Origin: Kryptolebias marmoratus
Taxonomy: Eukaryota; Chordata; Actinopteri; Cyprinodontiformes; Rivulidae
Length of the DNA stretch: 64,000 bases
NCBI RefSeq assembly: GCF_001649575.2
Contig: NC_051443.1
Location: 4,381,876 to 4,445,875 of the forward strand
Direction of reading: 5' to 3'
Part shown: one piece after another, positions 12,749 to 24,589 of the stretch
How positions within the stretch are numbered: position 1 is the stretch's first letter
Layout of the letters: each line of letters opens with the position of its first letter
Translations under genes and position numbers: made by a program
The notes under the pieces: model-generated
What the model saw: only the letters and a program-made list of their open reading frames with translations
What the model was told of the DNA's origin: nothing
Databases searched by the model: none

Positions 12749-13350
12749 AAAACAACTACTGTTCGTTTGTGAATTTGGCTCCCCTAGGCTGACCTTGGTC
12801 AGCTATCTTCAAATTTCTCCTGGAACTATGTAAACAAGACGTCCCCCTCTGCCTACATCTCTGTGTCCATCCAGAGCTCGCTGATATTATTTCATCATTA
12901 TCAAAGACAATGGCCTCTGTGACGTGATTCATGGACCTATCTGCAAACACACACACACACACAACACACTACACCGTCTTCTCACTGTCTCTACACACAA
13001 ATACACACCTTCCCTCTTTCTCTATCTTAGTAATTATTACATCGGCTGTTTTAGCGAGCCACTGGTACCATTTAGAAATTCGGTACTGTTTAGTTTAGCT
13101 TTCTCTTCCTGTACACTTAGTTTAGTTCTGTAAATTTAGTCATGCTTAGATCTGTTTAGTTTAGCTTAGCTTATTTAGACAATTAGCTATCATTGTATCT
13201 TGTACCTGTCTGTAATTTTGTTTCATTATCATGTTCTGTAACTTTGTCTGTAATTTTGTTCTTGTGTTGTAAAGCACTTTGAGTCGCCTTGTGCTGAAAA
13301 GTGCTATATAAATAAATGTACCTACCTACCTACCTACCTACCTACCTAAA
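12749..13350 (+). repeat. LINE-type 3' end with (CCTA)n microsatellite
   Basis: The 3' part carries aagcactttgagtcgcc, then gtgctatataaataaatg and a (CCTA)n run at 13319-13348. The same end appears in reverse at 17224-17310 and in shortened form at 56820-56895, so it is a dispersed family with a microsatellite tail. A (CA)n tract lies at 12947-12964. The coding part, if any, is lost. Confidence 0.55.
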
Positions 13351-13509
13351 TAAACTTTACTCACTTACTTCTATAAAAATAGATTTGTGAAAAATCCCTA
13401 AACAGGTCAAAAGTCCCAAAGGTTAACAAACACATTTATAGGATTATATGATTCAGCAGCTTGTAAAACTTCTATCAGCAACAATTTTTTTTAGTATTTT
13501 TCTTTAGGA

Positions 13510-14040
13510 TTACATCAGTTTTTCACATGGTTGTGGAGGAATTTTAGTCCACTCTTCTTTCCAATGTTCATTGAGGTTTGCAGACATTTGTTTCTGCTCA
13601 GCTCTCCTAAGGTCCTACCACAGCATTTTAATCAGGTAGAGATCTGGACATTGACCCGGCAAGCCCTTGATTCTTTTCATTTTAGACATTTGGTAGTAGA
13701 TTTGCTGCTGTGTTTGAAATTATTGTTCTGTTGCATCAAGACCCCCTTTGTCCTTCGTCCAACCTTCAGCTGTTGGACAGATGGCCTAACATTTGACTCT
13801 AGAATCCTTTGGCCTACAGAGGACCTTATAGTTGACTTAAAAACTGCAAGGTGCCCAGGTCCTGTACTGCAAAACAAGCCCAAACAAGACATTTGGTATA
13901 AGGTGTTTGTTCTGCATTTGATGTCTTTGGATTATGCACAGCATGGTGCTCTGTGTCATGGCAAGTTTAAATTCTCAATGTGGCACAACTGAGTTCAGCC
14001 TGGTCATCTGACCCTTCACAAGAGACCAAGTTCCCTTTGA
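13510..14040 (-). pseudogene. Decayed Tc1/mariner-like transposase
   Basis: The - strand translation contains QQNNNFKHSSKSTTKCLK, recognisable against the Tc1 catalytic segment in which an Asp-containing DNDPKHTS-type motif precedes SPDLNPIE. The Asp is replaced and the downstream motif is frameshifted. The most 3' part reads KKSGLKFLHNHVKN. There is no intact reading frame. The assignment rests on this motif and overall resemblance. Confidence 0.6.
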
Positions 14041-14620
14041 GAAAATTAATTTCTCACTTCTGTTCTACAGCTTTGGTCTTGGGTAGTGACTAAATTTATT
14101 TTGCACTTTCTTTGTATACCTCATTTACAATAATCATGGGACAAATAAAAGTACTAAAAGTGCTTAGTTTTAGCTCATCAATATGTAAATAGTTAAAACA
14201 AATTAGATTATACAAACAATGTGTGTTTGATATAGTGACAAAATATTTTTAAAATAGTGCATTTTTGACAAAAGTTTCCTTTTGAAAAGATATGGGGTGT
14301 TTAGCTAATTGGATGGGTGCTTGTGCTAACTGTGTGAATGTTTTGATAAAAAATTGTGCGTAGATAGCAAAAAATTAAAAATACATAAAAAATGCAATCT
14401 ATACTATTTCATTTTTCATGTTGTATAAATTATACATTAAATGTCTTATTTACTGTATATCTGAGTTAATGATGGGAAGTTTGATTCTTTTTACTGGTTC
14501 AAGTTTAAATGAATCACTCATCACCCATCTGCTTCTGCTTCTGAGTCACTGACTCATATGTCCTCACACAAGCTCCACTCCCAATCGCCATTGATTCATT
14601 CACAGTGAATAGCAACAAAC

Positions 14621-15094
14621 TATCAGGATTCAGGCACAGTCATAGGTGAGCGTGATGCAGGAAACAGACTCGGAGGCAGGTAGATACAAGGGTAAGTGCG
14701 TTTATTTCCAGTGAGAACTTTGAGGAGAGGAAGTGATTCCAGCAGATGGGCAACCTGCTTCTCAGAATGGATGGCTGACAGACAAGAGGACAGGGCAGGA
14801 GAGCTCCACCAGCAGCCGGTGATTTGCGGGTACGCAGGTGGGTGAGTCTGCCTCCTGGGAGGGCTCTTCTTCAGGCAGCACGGACACTTTAGGTCTATAG
14901 TCAGAAACCTCCTCTAGGCACAAGAAGACACAGGTAAGTTTTACAGGTAAGTACATGCAATACTCAGATGGCCAGGAGGTATACCAGGGTAAGAGGTTGC
15001 TCCAGCGAGGACCTGATCTCCAGTGCAGGCTTATAAAGCCACAAAAACTCCTCCAGATCATTAAATGCAGGTGAGCCCACTCAGCAATACTACA
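14621..15094 (-). mobile_element. Solo LTR with 5-bp target duplication
   Basis: On the - strand the 474-bp segment runs TGTAGTATTG...AATCCTGATA. It is flanked by the perfect direct repeat CAAAC (14616-14620 and 15095-15099). A promoter-like ctttataagcctgc and an AAATAAAC signal occur in LTR order. It shares layout and phrases (ctggagcaacc, cttaccct) with the solo LTR at 25452-26148. The final CA is mutated to TA. Confidence 0.8.
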
Positions 15095-15599
15095 CAAACG
15101 ATTGATCTGTATTGAATGATTCACAACAAACGGATCACTAAAATATTCACTCACTCCCTCACTGTCTTGAATCGCTCATTTGAGTACGGAATTGGGCATT
15201 GTACAGGTGATTCCTGACTCAAATGAGTTAGTCAGGGGTTTGATTCTTATATCACCCAAAGACCACTACACCTGAGTTATTCTTTTGGTCATTGCTCATA
15301 ACAGGATGGTAGAAGGAGGCAGTTGAGTTGAAACAGGAAACTGGAGCCACTGCATTTCCCACAGGGCTAATGCAGTGATTAGCTTGATATATTTAATAAA
15401 TGCAGTTAGCATAGCAGGTGCACAGCACGAGATGTTGCTTGGTGTCTTCTTTGCAGTTACTATAGCTAGCTTGCTATAGCATGGACAAATCAGTGAGTTA
15501 ATGAGTTTATGGAGAAGTAAAATGACTCGTAATTCAGAAGAATTGGTCAAAAGACTTTCTTCATTCACAGGAAGAAACTTTCACAATCACTTTAAAATT

Positions 15600-16560
15600 C
15601 TCCAGACAACTTTTTTTTGCTGTTGTTCTTACCCGACAGCAAGTGATTTCCTGGAACTAGCAGCGAACTGGGAATAATAAAACCCGTGACGGCTTCAGTA
15701 AAGCATCATTGCTGGGAGTCACAGTTCCATAATACCTTCTGTAGTCTCCACATGGGCTGAAGTGCCAAAGGCAGCACCCTCATTTGTCACTCAGTCAGAA
15801 AGATGTGCTGCAGCACTGACATATAAAAGCAGACTGGATCCCTGGATGGAGCGGTCTGGAACAAGCAGTGCCTTATTGGATAAGCAGATCAGTGTCTTTG
15901 ATGTATCCCCAATCTTTAGGTTTGGCAAAATTCAAATTGATATGATCAAAGATCAAAACCAGGATATAAGGTTTGTAGATTCTTTGACATATAAATTTTG
16001 TTTTGGCTGCTGTTATCCTTTTGTTTAGTTTTTTTCTGTAAAGCAAAAGTGGAAGCAGCATCATGTATTACTGATTTTTTTTTAAATGTTTTTTGTTTTT
16101 GAATGTAATTTGACAATAATGAGATTACTGTCAAGAAAGATAAAAAAAAATACACATTTGAATAGTCAAACGGGCACCGTACACACCAACACACACATCA
16201 GAAGCATTTCTCTTTGTATCTTGGCTGCCCCCCTCCTCCCATCATCGCTTTTCCTCCTGCCAAATCATTTCCACCAAATCCGTTTTGATACAACATCACA
16301 GCGTCCCGCAAAGTGAAGATAATCCTTGACATTTTTATCATTTACCCCCTTTTTACTTAATCGGTGCTGTGCAAGCCTGTCTTGTTCGCTGATAAAATCT
16401 GCCAAACGATGCAAGCCTTACCGGATCGCACATCAAAAGGTCTGTTTCCCCCCAGAGGGTGACAAAGTGTCAAAATAATGCTCCTCTGTGTGCTCTGGGT
16501 GACAGCCTAATTTAAAAACTTCATTTGGTGATCGGAGCCATTCACATGTTGCTCTGGGCT
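15600..16560. other. Repeat-poor stretch, possible conserved non-coding DNA
   Basis: No exon is supported. The sequence lacks the repeat signatures that fill neighbouring DNA and has mixed composition, especially 16200-16560. Developmental genes such as znf703 usually sit in enhancer-rich deserts, so this is a candidate regulatory block. That is inference only and needs alignment to other fish. Confidence 0.25.
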
Positions 16561-17223
16561 CGCTAAAAATGTCTGGATTCCCTTGTATTCTTTTTATTAT
16601 TATTATGTTAAAAATAGAAAGTTAGCCATGAAACATTCTTTAAGTGTTTTGTGAAGAAGGCAGGGGAATCTACTGCACAAAACTATACATAACAAAATAA
16701 AAAATGTAAAATACAAAAAAAATTAAACTAAAAGAAACAAAAGCAAACAAAAAGTGTGGTTCTGTATGGAAGAGCCATTTTATTACATTACATAGTTATT
16801 AAAAAAACACTAGAAGATAAATATTTGCTTTGTAAATAGATAAATGAAACAACACTAAAAGTAAATATTCTCTTTTTTACCCCTTTAAAAACAGTTATGT
16901 TTAGGCCAAGAATTCTTAATTTGATTAATAAGACTGATTAGTCTGACCAAAAAACAAGAATCAGCGATTTTTTTTAAGTAGACAGTAATTGTACTAATAA
17001 ACACTTTGGGGAAATCATGATTAGCCATTCTGCTTCATTGTTGTAATGGATGCTTTTGTCAATTTGTGTTCAAGTTATCCATGCTCACATATGTGCTTGC
17101 CTGTTAACTAAAGTAAGAACATGCTGAACTGTTTATTTTATGTACTTTGCATTGATTTACTTCTACAAATGTTGATCTGGCTTTAATACTCCTAGGTTTC
17201 TGTGGTATGTTAAGATGCAAGAC

Positions 17224-17310
17224 TGTAGGTAGGTAGGTAGGTAGGTAGGTACATTTATTTATATAGCACTTTTCAGCACAAGGCAATTCAAAGTGCTTAG
17301 GTGCTGTAGG
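17224..17310 (-). repeat. (TAGG)n microsatellite with LINE-type 3' end
   Basis: A (TAGG)n run at 17226-17250 is followed by tacatttatttatatagca and text complementary to the aagcactttgagt end seen at 13270-13320. This is the same repeat end in the opposite orientation. Confidence 0.65.
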
Positions 17311-17429
17311 AAACACTGACATTGCCTTTTATGTATCTTATACTTGACCATACGTAGTGATCAAAAGGGATCTCCAGTAGTTTGCAACAGATTTATTGGC
17401 CATGTTAAAAGATTATGTAACATGAACAT

Positions 17430-17620
17430 AGCATTCCTTGTCCCGAGAGCCAGCTTCTGTAGCTGAGGATCAGACCGCCAAGGTCCCCGCCTTTAGCCAC
17501 TACCCAACAGGACCCAACAGGGGTCTTGTTCACAAATGAGGGAAAAATGGAGCAAAAGATTGATAGGCAGATTGGTGCTGCGTCTCACACAATGACCGGT
17601 TCAGACAGGCACCAGATAAT
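17430..17620. mobile_element. Two short LINE scraps (Rex3/RTE-like)
   Basis: Positions 17430-17510 resemble, on the - strand, part of the 5' leader of the LINE family. Positions 17520-17600 on the + strand read NEGKMEQKIDRQIGAAS, equivalent to the thumb region of its reverse transcriptase. Their opposite orientation shows rearrangement or two separate truncated insertions. Confidence 0.45.
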
Positions 17621-18865
17621 CCAGGTTGGGGCTGTCTATTTTATAAATGATTGTAGTCTACTTTTTGATTGAATTACTGCTCTCTTTCTTCCATGCTGTA
17701 TAAATAATGTTGCAGAGGTTACATGCTTTTTGAAAAGCTGTAAACGTTTGATTTTTCATACAGCTATGATTCTTTATGGCTCATTAAAACAGGTTGAGAC
17801 AAAACTTACAATATGATGAAAGGTACCATGAAGAGTAAAAAGAGGAGATGATTAGTAAAAGCTCAGATTTGCCACTCTTTGCTTTCCTGTAATAATGTAT
17901 CTATTGTTCTGTTCTGCTTTAGTGGAATGAACAACAGTGGCCAGGCCATGGTTTTTTACTGCAGAGAGAACAACATGATAAATTTACAGTCACCAGAGAA
18001 TTTTTTGTAATAGGCACTCTACGTTGCTAAGGCAGTAACTCTTTTGGTCTCACTTTCTTCTGAAATGTTTGCTGAGGCAGCTGGCAGGGCTCCGTACTCA
18101 GCCTGACAAGCTGCTTTGAAATACCAATCACTGAGTTTATACAAAAGGGAGGACTCGTAAATATGTTGAGCAGGGAAATATACAACACCATACTTCACTT
18201 CTTTTTTTCTGGTAAAGAAGGAGAGTTATGGTCTCAGTGCTGTATACACTGTACAGGTGATGTTATGGCAGGAAGTGAGAGAAGACTTGCACTTTACCCA
18301 CAAAAAACACCTCAAAGTCTGAACTTTATTGACAGATGTGTCAGACTTTTTGCCAGCAAGTGCTGATTTCTTTTTTTTTTTTTCATTCTAAAGAAATGTA
18401 TTTTGCCGTCTTACTTTTTTCCGTAGAAATTCAGCTAATGGAGTTTGCTAATGACCTTTCAAAATCATTCTAAAAGAACAGGATCATTTCAATCCACAAT
18501 AAAAACACTTTGTTAGGGTTTTTACATTATCAGCCTTTGTGCTCATGTGGAACACTGCCTACGTGAGAGACCAAGGTCAGACGGCGGGCGCCACACCATC
18601 TGGCTCTCCCAAACAATGATGCGTTATGTGTTTTTGCTATGATCAGAACTGGCCTTGGCTTGCTCAGATCAACCCCTTTTTTCTTATTTCTTCTTTCTTT
18701 AAATAAAGAGAAAGCCCAAGTGGAGGGGCAGAACTTCCTGGACAGCACGCCATTAGGAGCTGTTGTGGAATCTCTCCTCTTTGCGAAGGCCTTCACAAAA
18801 AGACAACAAGCCTCTCCGGTGTGATTTTTTATTAGCAGGTTAAATAAATGAAAACCCTGACATTT

Positions 18866-18883
18866 TGGTGCCGAAACCCGGGA
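18866..18883 (+). other. tRNA primer-binding site
   Basis: TGGTGCCGAAACCCGGGA begins three bases after the 5' LTR. It starts with TGG, which pairs with the CCA end of a tRNA, and sits where reverse transcription of LTR elements is primed. I do not assign the specific tRNA. Confidence 0.8.
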
Positions 18884-19110
18884 CAACAGACTCCGTCCGC
18901 TGACAGGTGGGGACAGACGCGAGGAAGCCCGACCGCACAGAGTTCCGAGGAGAACCTGAAGGGAAAGCCCTGAGAATCAACGTTATTTATCAGGCCGGAA
19001 GGTGGAGGTCTGGGCCCCTGCCTGCCAGCAGCGAGTTGACGAGTTCCGGACGAGGTGAACTATCACCGGAGGGGTGAGTAAAGAGTTTTTCTTCAAAGCA
19101 AAGGAAAACT

Positions 19111-19278
19111 GGGTTGAGAAGTCCTATGAGGTCGGAGATCCTCATAAAATATAGGTTGAAATGTCCTTTGAGGTTGGCAATCCTCATAAAAAATAGGTTG
19201 AAATGTCCTTTGAGGTTGGCAATCCTCATAAAAAATAGGTTGGAATGTCCTTTGAGGTTGAAAAACCTCATAAATTAT
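19111..19278. repeat. 42-bp tandem repeat, four units
   Basis: Units begin at about 19111, 19153, 19195 and 19237. Each contains aggttg, tcctttgagg and cctcataaa. The 42-bp period is a multiple of three, so the antisense frame encodes a 14-residue repeat, but there is no sign that it is a real protein. It lies in the leader of the LTR element. Confidence 0.85.
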
Positions 19279-19396
19279 ACCGGGGAAAGCCCGAAAACAA
19301 AATACTGTATATAATAGTGCTTGAGTGTGTGAGTGATTGTAAAGTTGTGCGACAGCTGCGCTTGGCTGCAGGTGTGCGTGTGGCATTCTGTGATGT

Positions 19397-19496
19397 NNNN
19401 NNNNNNNNNNNNNNNNNNNNNNNNNNNNNNNNNNNNNNNNNNNNNNNNNNNNNNNNNNNNNNNNNNNNNNNNNNNNNNNNNNNNNNNNNNNNNNNN
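19397..19496. other. Assembly gap (100 N)
   Basis: Exactly 100 N between leader and 3' LTR of the LTR retrotransposon. The true size is unknown. A further ambiguous base is at 19546. Confidence 0.99.
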
Positions 19497-19804
19497 CTTT
19501 AAATAAAGAGAAAGCCCAAGTGGAGGGGCAGAACTTCCTGGACAGNCACCATTAGGAGCTGTTGTGGAATCTCTCCTCTTTGCGAAGGCCTTCACAAAAA
19601 GACAACAAGCCTCTCCGGTGTGATTTTTTATTAGCAGGTTAAATAAATGAAAACCCTGACACACTTCTTAGTAAAACTGGAAGCTAAACAACAGCTGTGG
19701 CAACAAGGTCCAGCAAGAAACTCATAAAAAATATGAAACTAACAGTTTGCTTATAGTACAAGCTGTGAATGACTCTCAGCTACTAAGACAATAAATTTTA
19801 GGCA

Positions 19805-20045
19805 CTATCTGAAAATTTTGTTATAACCATTTATGTGTTTGCTAATATTGTTGTGGCCACCATCCTAAATCTGTTAACTCCAGAAGTTACTCAGTTCTAT
19901 ACTGTATGTAAACCTAATGACTGCTTTCTGAATGTTTTTTTAAAATTCATCCAGTGATTCATGAGATATTTTGCTTACAGGACAGACAAATGAACACATA
20001 CAGACATGGGCAAATACATTATCGCTCTGTCTTTACCTTCTGTAA
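19805..20045 (-). repeat. Dispersed repeat copy (terminal-palindrome family)
   Basis: On the - strand it carries the family core, here atctcatgaatcactggat, the following cattaggttt text, and at its 5' side a cccatgtctgt phrase also seen at 63360. Other copies are at 22690, 30820, 40670-41850, 45775-46600, 58093, 60610 and 62694. Confidence 0.6.
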
Positions 20046-21110
20046 TGAGCGATAATATTGAAGAAATTAAATATACAAAAAAGGTTTTACATAATTATTT
20101 AAAAATATTGTATTTTATATGCACTGTTGTTCTTATAACCCTGAGCTCTTTTCTTGTATTTTCATGAACTTGAACATGTGACATTGGGAACTACAAAAAG
20201 GGCTATGAAGAACTCTTAGTTTCATGGTTTGCAGTACAGTATTTTTTGTTTTGTTAGATCATAAATTGCATATTTGAAAGATAATAACTTCTTGTAATGA
20301 TCTAATCTCTAAACAAATTTAATAATCTTCTATAAAGTAAACTTACACTGATTTGACCAAACCAGCCCTATTATGACACTATTTTGAATGTGTCCACTGA
20401 TTCTTATGATATCATGTCTGTTTTTTATCTACAATATAAACTGTGGAGGCTGATAAACTGAATTTTAGCCTTTAGTTATTTAAAGTGTTCCTGTGAAACC
20501 ATAAACAAATACAATTTGTATTTCCTTTTACCTATCTTTATTCCAGCCATTTGCTAATACTTCACTTTTTATTGTTTTAATTGAACCAGATGTGTCTTTG
20601 AGTTTTTGCTTCTGCCAACAAGCTGAGTGACACTGAAGAGGAAAAGAACTGAGTCAACATCCTGTATGGATATGAGTAACAGACAGCAAGTGGGAGTGAA
20701 ATATCTGGCAGCGTAGAGCCTCACAGATAACAGACATAATCTGTATTTATGATTCTGTGGAATTTTTTTCACCTTCTAAAGTTTGGTATGCGTTTGGAAC
20801 TGGAGGGGAAATTGTCCTACTTGCAGAAATCTGAGGTCAGCACAAGAAATGTTTCACAGCATGTCAGAGCACTCAGCACAGTGAATAATGCTCAACATGA
20901 CACCGTAATGCTTGTTCAGGTGAAAAACTGTTCTCTCTGCAACTTTCTGGAGCAGCAGTAACAATATTCCTTTCTATGGTGGGGCTGTGTGTGAAAAATG
21001 GCACTAGTTCTCATTCATGTATTCATTCTAGGGAGATAAATTAGGCCCCAGATATTTCAATCTAACTTCCTAAAGAGAACACTTTGTCATCACTAACTAA
21101 GGGAGAGGAG
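20046..21110. other. Intergenic stretch, no gene seen
   Basis: AT-rich, without exons or repeats that I recognise. Confidence 0.5.
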
Positions 21111-21159
21111 GCTGTTGGGTGATTGGCAGAATAATGTATGTTGGTGGTCATACATAATA

Positions 21160-21300
21160 CACCCCAGCACTGTACAGGTATGTAGCTGGTACCAGGTACC
21201 TACGGGGACAGGGCTGTTAGTACTGAGTACATATCAGGTAAGCACCAAGTACATAATGGGTATATACCAGGTACTACAGGGTATGTACCAGGTCTTTGTT
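21160..21300 (+). repeat. Degenerate tandem of accaggtac-type units
   Basis: Variants of gtaccaggtac, tatcaggtaag and ataccaggtac recur at about 20-35-bp spacing. This is an old, degenerate tandem array. No coding meaning is suggested. Confidence 0.55.
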
Positions 21301-21399
21301 TCTTTTCGTTCTGAGCACCAGAAACAGTGAAACAGGTGGCCTTTGAGTTAGTCATAAACAATGCTGTAAATAATCTTCATTTCTCTGATGAAAACAAAT

Positions 21400-21740
21400 T
21401 GTTTTTTTAGATTGAAATAATTCCTCATCCTCCTCAGAGTCCCAGCTGAGCAATGACACAAACCGGATTCTTTATCTTGATCCCTGCAGTAAGATGTTGT
21501 GCAGAAAATAAAGTGAAGCAGAGCAGCCGAGTAAAGATCATTTGTTTAAAGTGACAGAGCTGATAGGCCCTGATTTACTCGTTCAATAATGGCCTTTTAA
21601 TTGAGGTCTTCCATCCTTTGTAACTTCAAAGCCTGACAAGTGGTTTGACAACACCTTCTCTGCACCCCATCCCCGACCTCCCACCCCCTCCTCGGTGACT
21701 GACAGGCACAATATGCTCACCCTTGCCCCGCTCAGCTTCC
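21400..21740. other. Repeat-poor block, possible conserved non-coding element
   Basis: Mixed-composition DNA with AT-rich homeodomain-like cores (for example ttcaataatggcc, ccttttaattgagg) and none of the surrounding repeat families. Candidate enhancer by context only. Confidence 0.25.
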
Positions 21741-22689
21741 TTCACCTGTCACAAATCTTGTAACAGGACACCTGAGCCTGAGGGACAAACTGTGTGTTCA
21801 ACAGAATTTGAAATAGAAGCGGTTATCCTGTCATGAAAATGCAGAGTAACTGCAGGGCAGTTTGATTTCATTTTAGCTTTGTGTCGTTCATACTGTTCAA
21901 CACGCGCGTTGTTGGTTTGATTTATTCCCAAAGACAGAAATACAAATGAAGAAAGCAATCTCATTTAGCAACTTCCAGTGTTGCCATATTCTGCTAAACC
22001 ACAAGTCAAGTGTTATGACAGACCCTGTCGATGTTGCTGCATGTCTTCAGGGGGAGCAGAGGGGCCATGTGGCGTTTGCTGAGCAATGACAGATGTGGGA
22101 TGAACGCTGAAATGCATCTCTTGTTCTGTAATGGTGCGTTTTGGGTTGAGGCTGCTGCTGCTGACCAGTGATTATGTGGCTGTGTGTATGCAGGAGCCCA
22201 GCCTATGTTTGGTTTGACTCACATTCAAGTTTCTAAATGGTGCATGGATTAATTTTTGACATTTATGAATGAGTGTTGTGCTGAGGGTTAAGTAAATAAA
22301 GCCAACAAAGTTGGGGGCATGTGAGGGGCAATGAGTTACCTCCATGGCTTCTCATAGTGTTGCTGAGTTTTAACAACCAGCAGGATTTTCTAATGAACAG
22401 GGCAGATCGATTGGTGACAGATTCTGGTTCGGTGCTCTGTTACAGCTAACTGCTTTTAATTTGATTTTATAGACAGGCTCAGGATTAATGGGGATCCAGC
22501 CAGAGAGAAATTGACTGCAGTGTCACCATTCTTTTTATAATAAAAACATGAAATTTGTATTAATTCTCCAAAAAAGGAGAATAACGAAAAACTCTCACTG
22601 TGTGATGATACAGACAGGTATTTCATTATTATCATTCTCAGCTGCAGGTCAAAAGGTGAACTATAATGTTTTTACCATGTTTATGTGTG

Positions 22690-23032
22690 TCCATTTGTGT
22701 CTGTGGGTGTTTGTCTGATGTTACGAAAATATCTCATGAACCACTGGACAAATTTTAAAGAAACATTCAGGAAGTAATCATTAGATGTACATCTACAACT
22801 CATTAACTTGAGCTACAATTTGGTGTGGTAGGAGCTGAGAGTTATTCACAACACATACTTTGAGCACTAACACATTGTATGGAACTTTGCAATATTGCAA
22901 GACATGACTCCTACCATTATTTTCAAGGTTTGACCAAAACTGCTATTTTTCCTTAATTTGTCAACATAAGATGATCTTACAATAGAACTCTAGCATGAAA
23001 GAAGGCATGCAATATGCATTCCTTTAAAGAAT
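22690..23032 (+). repeat. Dispersed repeat copy with terminal palindrome
   Basis: Starts near gtctgtgggtg, then aaatatctcatgaaccactg and tacatctacaactcatta. It ends in the near-palindrome GCATTCCTTTAAAGAATGC at about 23013-23031. The length, about 340 bp, matches other copies of the family. Confidence 0.65.
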
Positions 23033-23737
23033 GCTTTGTTTTAATCTATATGATGAATTAAAATTCAGAAAAAGGGTGCTTACTTCTTTAGTATTTTTTA
23101 AACACTTTAAAAACACATTAGAGGAGCTTGGTTTCCAACAGACAAATATGACTTCCCCAAAAAGTCAATAAACTCATTGTTTTTCTACAGAAACATGCAT
23201 AGACATTTCATTTATGATTTTCATGCTTTTAAATTTTACTTCCCTACTTCAGCAACACAATTATATCTAAAACATAATTAAACTATAAAATGTAACAACA
23301 AAAACACAGCTGGGCGAAAATCCTTTTCTTGCTATGGAAAACAATCCTTAACCAATTCTGAGTCAATGCTTAAGGTTCACCTTTAGTTATTGACTTTATT
23401 CTTTTGTGTTTACAAGAAAGTAAATTTGATCTAGAATGTAAGCTGAGTGGCTGTCTTTCTTACAGAAATACACTGTTGTAATTTTATCAAAAAGGATAAA
23501 TATTTGACATGATTTCTGACAAAGGTGACAAGCCTGACCTTCACTTTACAACTGCAAAAACAGAGGAAAGACCAATGGTAAATGACAACATCACAAAATC
23601 TACAAATAGCAAAAAGGTTTGTTTTCCTGTACATAGGCCATTTTTAGGCCAATCCTGTGCGATCTATTTCCTTGCAAACAGCAAGAAAATATCCTTCAGC
23701 TGGCCAACATGGTCAAAGAACTGAATGTGTCTCGTGG

Positions 23738-24425
23738 GAGGTACTTTCTGGTTTGGGCCCTTTAGTTAGAGCCATTTGGTGCCTGTACAACCACATTGAG
23801 AGTTTAGTTTCCATTGCTGGCAATAAGTTAAACTTGCTCCTAGTGAGTGTTTGATTATGCCAGGGTTGGCCTTTGTCATCACTCAGCATAGGCGGTGGAC
23901 AAAGGGTCTCTGGGTTGGGGGCCTTTGAACTGCATTGCTGGTTTTTTTTCAGATAATGTTGTCCTGTTAGCCTCATCAAACTGATACCTCCAGCGGGCAC
24001 TGGATTGGTCTGAGGCAGAGTGCAAAGCAGCCGGGATGAAGATCAGCACCTCCAAGTTTAAGGCCATGGTCATCAACCAGAAAAGGGTGGTTTACCAACT
24101 TCAGGTTGGTAAATAACAACTGCCCCAAGTGGTGGAATTCAAGTATGTCAAGATCTTGTTCATGAGTAGGGTTAAAACAGCAGGAGAATTATAGGTGAAT
24201 TGATACAGCATCTGGAGTAATGTGGATGCTGTACCAATCTGTCATAATGAAGTGAGAGCAGAACCAAAAGACAAAGCTCTCAATTTACCAATCACTGTAT
24301 GTTCCCACCCTTACCTATGGTCATAAGCTATGGGCAATGACTGAAAGAAGGAAAATGCAAATACAATCGGCTGAAATTAGCTCTCTATGCAGAGTAGCTG
24401 AACTCATCCTTCTAGATAGCGAAAT
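23738..24425 (+). mobile_element. Decayed LINE fragment (Rex3/RTE-like reverse transcriptase)
   Basis: Broken frames read LGPLVRAIWCLYNHIESLVSI, then NKLNLLL, and a MKISTSKFKAMVI-like block near 24040. These correspond in order to the reverse-transcriptase palm and thumb of the copy at 34506-35100. The 5' end, active-site segment and 3' tail are missing or disrupted. Confidence 0.7.
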
Positions 24426-24589
24426 AAACGTAAAAAAAAAGGTAAGTCTAAAAGAACCTGCTTGTTATCTATAGGAAGGCTTGCAAATGTGCTATCCAGA
24501 AATGAAGGGAAAAATAATTGAAAAGCCTGTCATAATTTTATATGTATTTTACCATGGGGTTCAAATACTGAGTTAAAAGAACAGATGGG

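Larger units (their letters stand above)
18511..19661 (+). mobile_element. LTR retrotransposon, internal region collapsed on a gap
   Basis: A perfect 5-bp direct repeat CACTT flanks the element (18506-18510 and 19662-19666). The 5' LTR (18511-18862, 352 bp) runs TGTTAGGG...CCCTGACA. The last 165 bp of the 3' LTR (19497-19661) are nearly identical to it, implying a young insertion. A primer-binding site and a leader with 42-bp tandem repeats follow the 5' LTR. Then 100 N hide the rest. The true element may be much longer, because assemblers often collapse such elements between their LTRs. No gag or pol is visible. Confidence 0.85.

Noticed and set aside
18990..19386. Antisense 14-residue repeat protein in the LTR element leader
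   Set aside because: The periodicity is a consequence of the 42-bp DNA tandem repeat. No start context or domain supports translation.
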